Shown piece by piece: positions 7,559 to 8,323 of a stretch of 8,323 nucleotides of DNA; within the stretch, counting starts at the first letter, position 1, and the number at the start of each line of letters is the position of its first letter. The notes below the pieces were generated by a model. The model saw only the letters and a program-made list of their open reading frames with translations. It did no database searches and was not told the origin of the DNA. Source of the DNA: Actinomycetes bacterium (GTDB taxonomy: Bacteria; Actinomycetota; Acidimicrobiia; Acidimicrobiales; RAAP-2); NCBI GenBank assembly GCA_021805305.1, contig JAJZFO010000059.1, positions 1-8,323 of the forward strand, given 5' to 3'. The position numbers and the translations under genes were made by a program.

Positions 7559-7574
7559 CCCGGCGGGTGCCGGG
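7559..7574. repeat. Perfect short inverted repeat, 6-bp arms, 4-base loop
   Basis: CCCGGC-GGGT-GCCGGG has perfect 6-base arms. It ends 8 bases before the TAACCT element and so covers the region where the hydrolase -35 would fall, a position suited to a repressor or activator site. A related smaller palindrome, TCGGG-C-CCCGA, lies at 7535-7545. Chance occurrence in GC-rich sequence is a real alternative. Confidence 0.4.
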
Positions 7575-7582
7575 GGCTTCAC

Positions 7583-7588
7583 TAACCT
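7583..7588 (+). promoter_or_regulatory. Candidate -10 element for a leaderless hydrolase mRNA
   Basis: TAACCT matches the actinobacterial TANNNT -10 pattern. It ends 7 bases before the GTG at 7596, the distance at which transcription would start on or next to the start codon. The bases just upstream of the GTG include GAAGGG, but with one base of spacing it is too close to work as a Shine-Dalgarno. Together these favour a leaderless transcript. No clear -35 hexamer is present, so confidence is low. Confidence 0.4.
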
Positions 7589-7595
7589 GAAGGGC

Positions 7596-8323
7596 GTGCT
7601 GCGAGCCTACGGTGAGGGGAATATCTTTGGTGAGGCCTACGGCGAGGGACCCGTCCGGGTGGTCTGGCTCCACGGCTGGGCGCGCACCTGCGCAGATTTT
7701 GCTGCGAGCGCCGCCCTCCTGGCCGACGAGGGGATCGCCTCGGTGGCGCTCGATCTGCCCGGTTTCGGCGCCTCGCCACTGCCCCCGAGCGCGGGCGGCA
7801 GCGACCAGTACGCCCGGCTGCTCGAGCCCGTGTTGGCCCCGTGGGGGTCGGAGGGGCTGATCCTCGTCGGTCACTCCAACGGCGGGCGGGTGGCGACCCG
7901 ACTGACCCTCGCGCGACCCGATGTCGTGACGGGGCTGGTTCTCACGGGTGCGCCGCTCGTACGCGTCGGCGCCGCGCGGCGTCCGCCGCGCGCGTACCGG
8001 GCACTACGCGCCCTGCACCGTCGTGGGGTACTGAGCGAGGCGCGTATGGAACGCGCGCGCCAGCGCTACGGATCGAGTGATTACCGCAACGCGACCGGTC
8101 TCTTGCGCGAGATCCTGGTCGCGAGCGTCAATGAGAGTTTTGAGGGGCAACTCGAGCGCGTCGACGTGCCGGTGACGCTGGTGGGGGGGGCCGACCCCCA
8201 CGACGTCCCCGTCGAGGTCGCCCGCCACATCCGCGCGGGGTTGACCCACTCGCCCGAGGTCGAACTCGACGTGTTGGCCGCGACCGGTCACCTGGTACCG
8301 ACCCAACGGCCGGCGGAGTTGGC
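7596..8323 (+). CDS. Alpha/beta-fold hydrolase, 3'-partial
   Basis: This frame is open from the GTG at 7596 to the window edge (242 codons plus two bases) with no stop. It encodes a predicted serine hydrolase of the alpha/beta-hydrolase fold; the substrate cannot be told. Visible elements: LHGWA (residues 25-29), the HG oxyanion-hole motif; LDLPGFGAS, the conserved loop after strand 4; the nucleophile elbow GHSNGG with Ser94; VGGADPHDVP with Asp200 as the likely catalytic acid; and GHLVPTQRP with His232. The triad is complete, so only a short C-terminal helix should be missing. No other in-frame start lies upstream or soon after, and the N-terminus carries a duplicated AYGEG motif. The gene is divergent from the helicase and likely has its own promoter, possibly leaderless. 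No signal peptide or membrane segment is seen, so it is probably cytoplasmic. The family call is strong; esterase, lactonase or haloperoxidase-like activity are all possible. Confidence 0.92.
   Translation, partial: MLRAYGEGNIFGEAYGEGPVRVVWLHGWARTCADFAASAALLADEGIASVALDLPGFGASPLPPSAGGSDQYARLLEPVLAPWGSEGLILVGHSNGGRVATRLTLARPDVVTGLVLTGAPLVRVGAARRPPRAYRALRALHRRGVLSEARMERARQRYGSSDYRNATGLLREILVASVNESFEGQLERVDVPVTLVGGADPHDVPVEVARHIRAGLTHSPEVELDVLAATGHLVPTQRPAEL
7605..7648 (+). repeat. Near-identical 14-bp direct repeat in the hydrolase N-terminus
   Basis: GCCTACGGTGAGGG at 7605-7618 recurs at 7635-7648 with one change (T to C). The offset is exactly 30 bases, so both copies encode the same AYGEG peptide in frame. 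It may be an old in-frame duplication or a beta-hairpin built from two similar strands. Confidence 0.7.

Larger units (their letters stand above)
7488..7595. other. Divergent intergenic region between helicase and hydrolase genes
   Basis: This 108-base spacer is the only real intergenic stretch in the window and must carry the promoters for both divergent genes unless they lie inside coding sequence. It contains short inverted repeats, a -10-like TAACCT facing the hydrolase, and a TAGCGT (minus strand, 7503-7498) that fits the loose TANNNT pattern facing the helicase and would leave a very short leader. No convincing -35 box was found for either. Confidence 0.6.

Noticed and set aside
7488..7874. 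N-terminal extension of the helicase frame up to 7874
   Set aside because: The extra 129 residues lie antisense to the hydrolase and across the spacer, look like GC-rich noise, and add nothing matching the family. The ATG at 7487 directly precedes the conserved Q-motif region.
1..8323. A defence, mobile-element, CRISPR or secretion system
   Set aside because: No transposase, integrase, repeat array, toxin-antitoxin pair or att-like repeat was found. The nuclease and helicase are in different transcription units and the other genes are housekeeping.

Overview
This window looks like ordinary chromosome from a high-GC actinobacterium. Codon use is strongly biased to G/C at third positions. The first gene is the fused E2-E1 form of 2-oxoglutarate dehydrogenase (Kgd/OdhA), which is typical of Actinomycetota. 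GTG starts and GTGA stop/start overlaps are frequent. A FabZ-type dehydratase beside this gene, together with a mycobacterial UvrD2-like helicase, suggests a deep-branching actinobacterium such as Acidimicrobiia. That placement is inference, not something the sequence proves.

Plus strand, 1-5863: four genes are packed with no intergenic space. They are a 5'-truncated kgd/odhA gene; a protein joining a Zc3h12a/NYN-type (PIN-like) ribonuclease domain, a Lys/Ala/Pro-rich low-complexity linker and a C-terminal S1-like domain; a FabZ-family 3-hydroxyacyl-ACP dehydratase; and an exodeoxyribonuclease III (XthA). Each of the three junctions is the same 4-base GTGA overlap, so the four genes are probably one transcript with translational coupling. 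Their roles (TCA cycle, RNA cleavage, fatty-acid synthesis, DNA repair) do not form one obvious pathway.

Minus strand, 7487-5853: a compact 544-residue UvrD/PcrA-type superfamily 1 helicase faces the plus-strand operon, and the two 3' ends overlap by 11 bases. All the standard helicase motifs are present, but the segment that normally holds the 2B subdomain is almost absent.

Divergent region and right end, 7488-8323: about 108 bases separate the helicase start from a divergent alpha/beta-hydrolase gene (7596 to beyond the window edge). This spacer holds several short inverted repeats and a TAACCT -10-like element placed so that the hydrolase mRNA could be leaderless.

I saw no RNA genes, mobile elements, CRISPR arrays or defence cassette. 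The items most worth a second look are the ribonuclease-S1 fusion coupled to kgd and the helicase lacking 2B.
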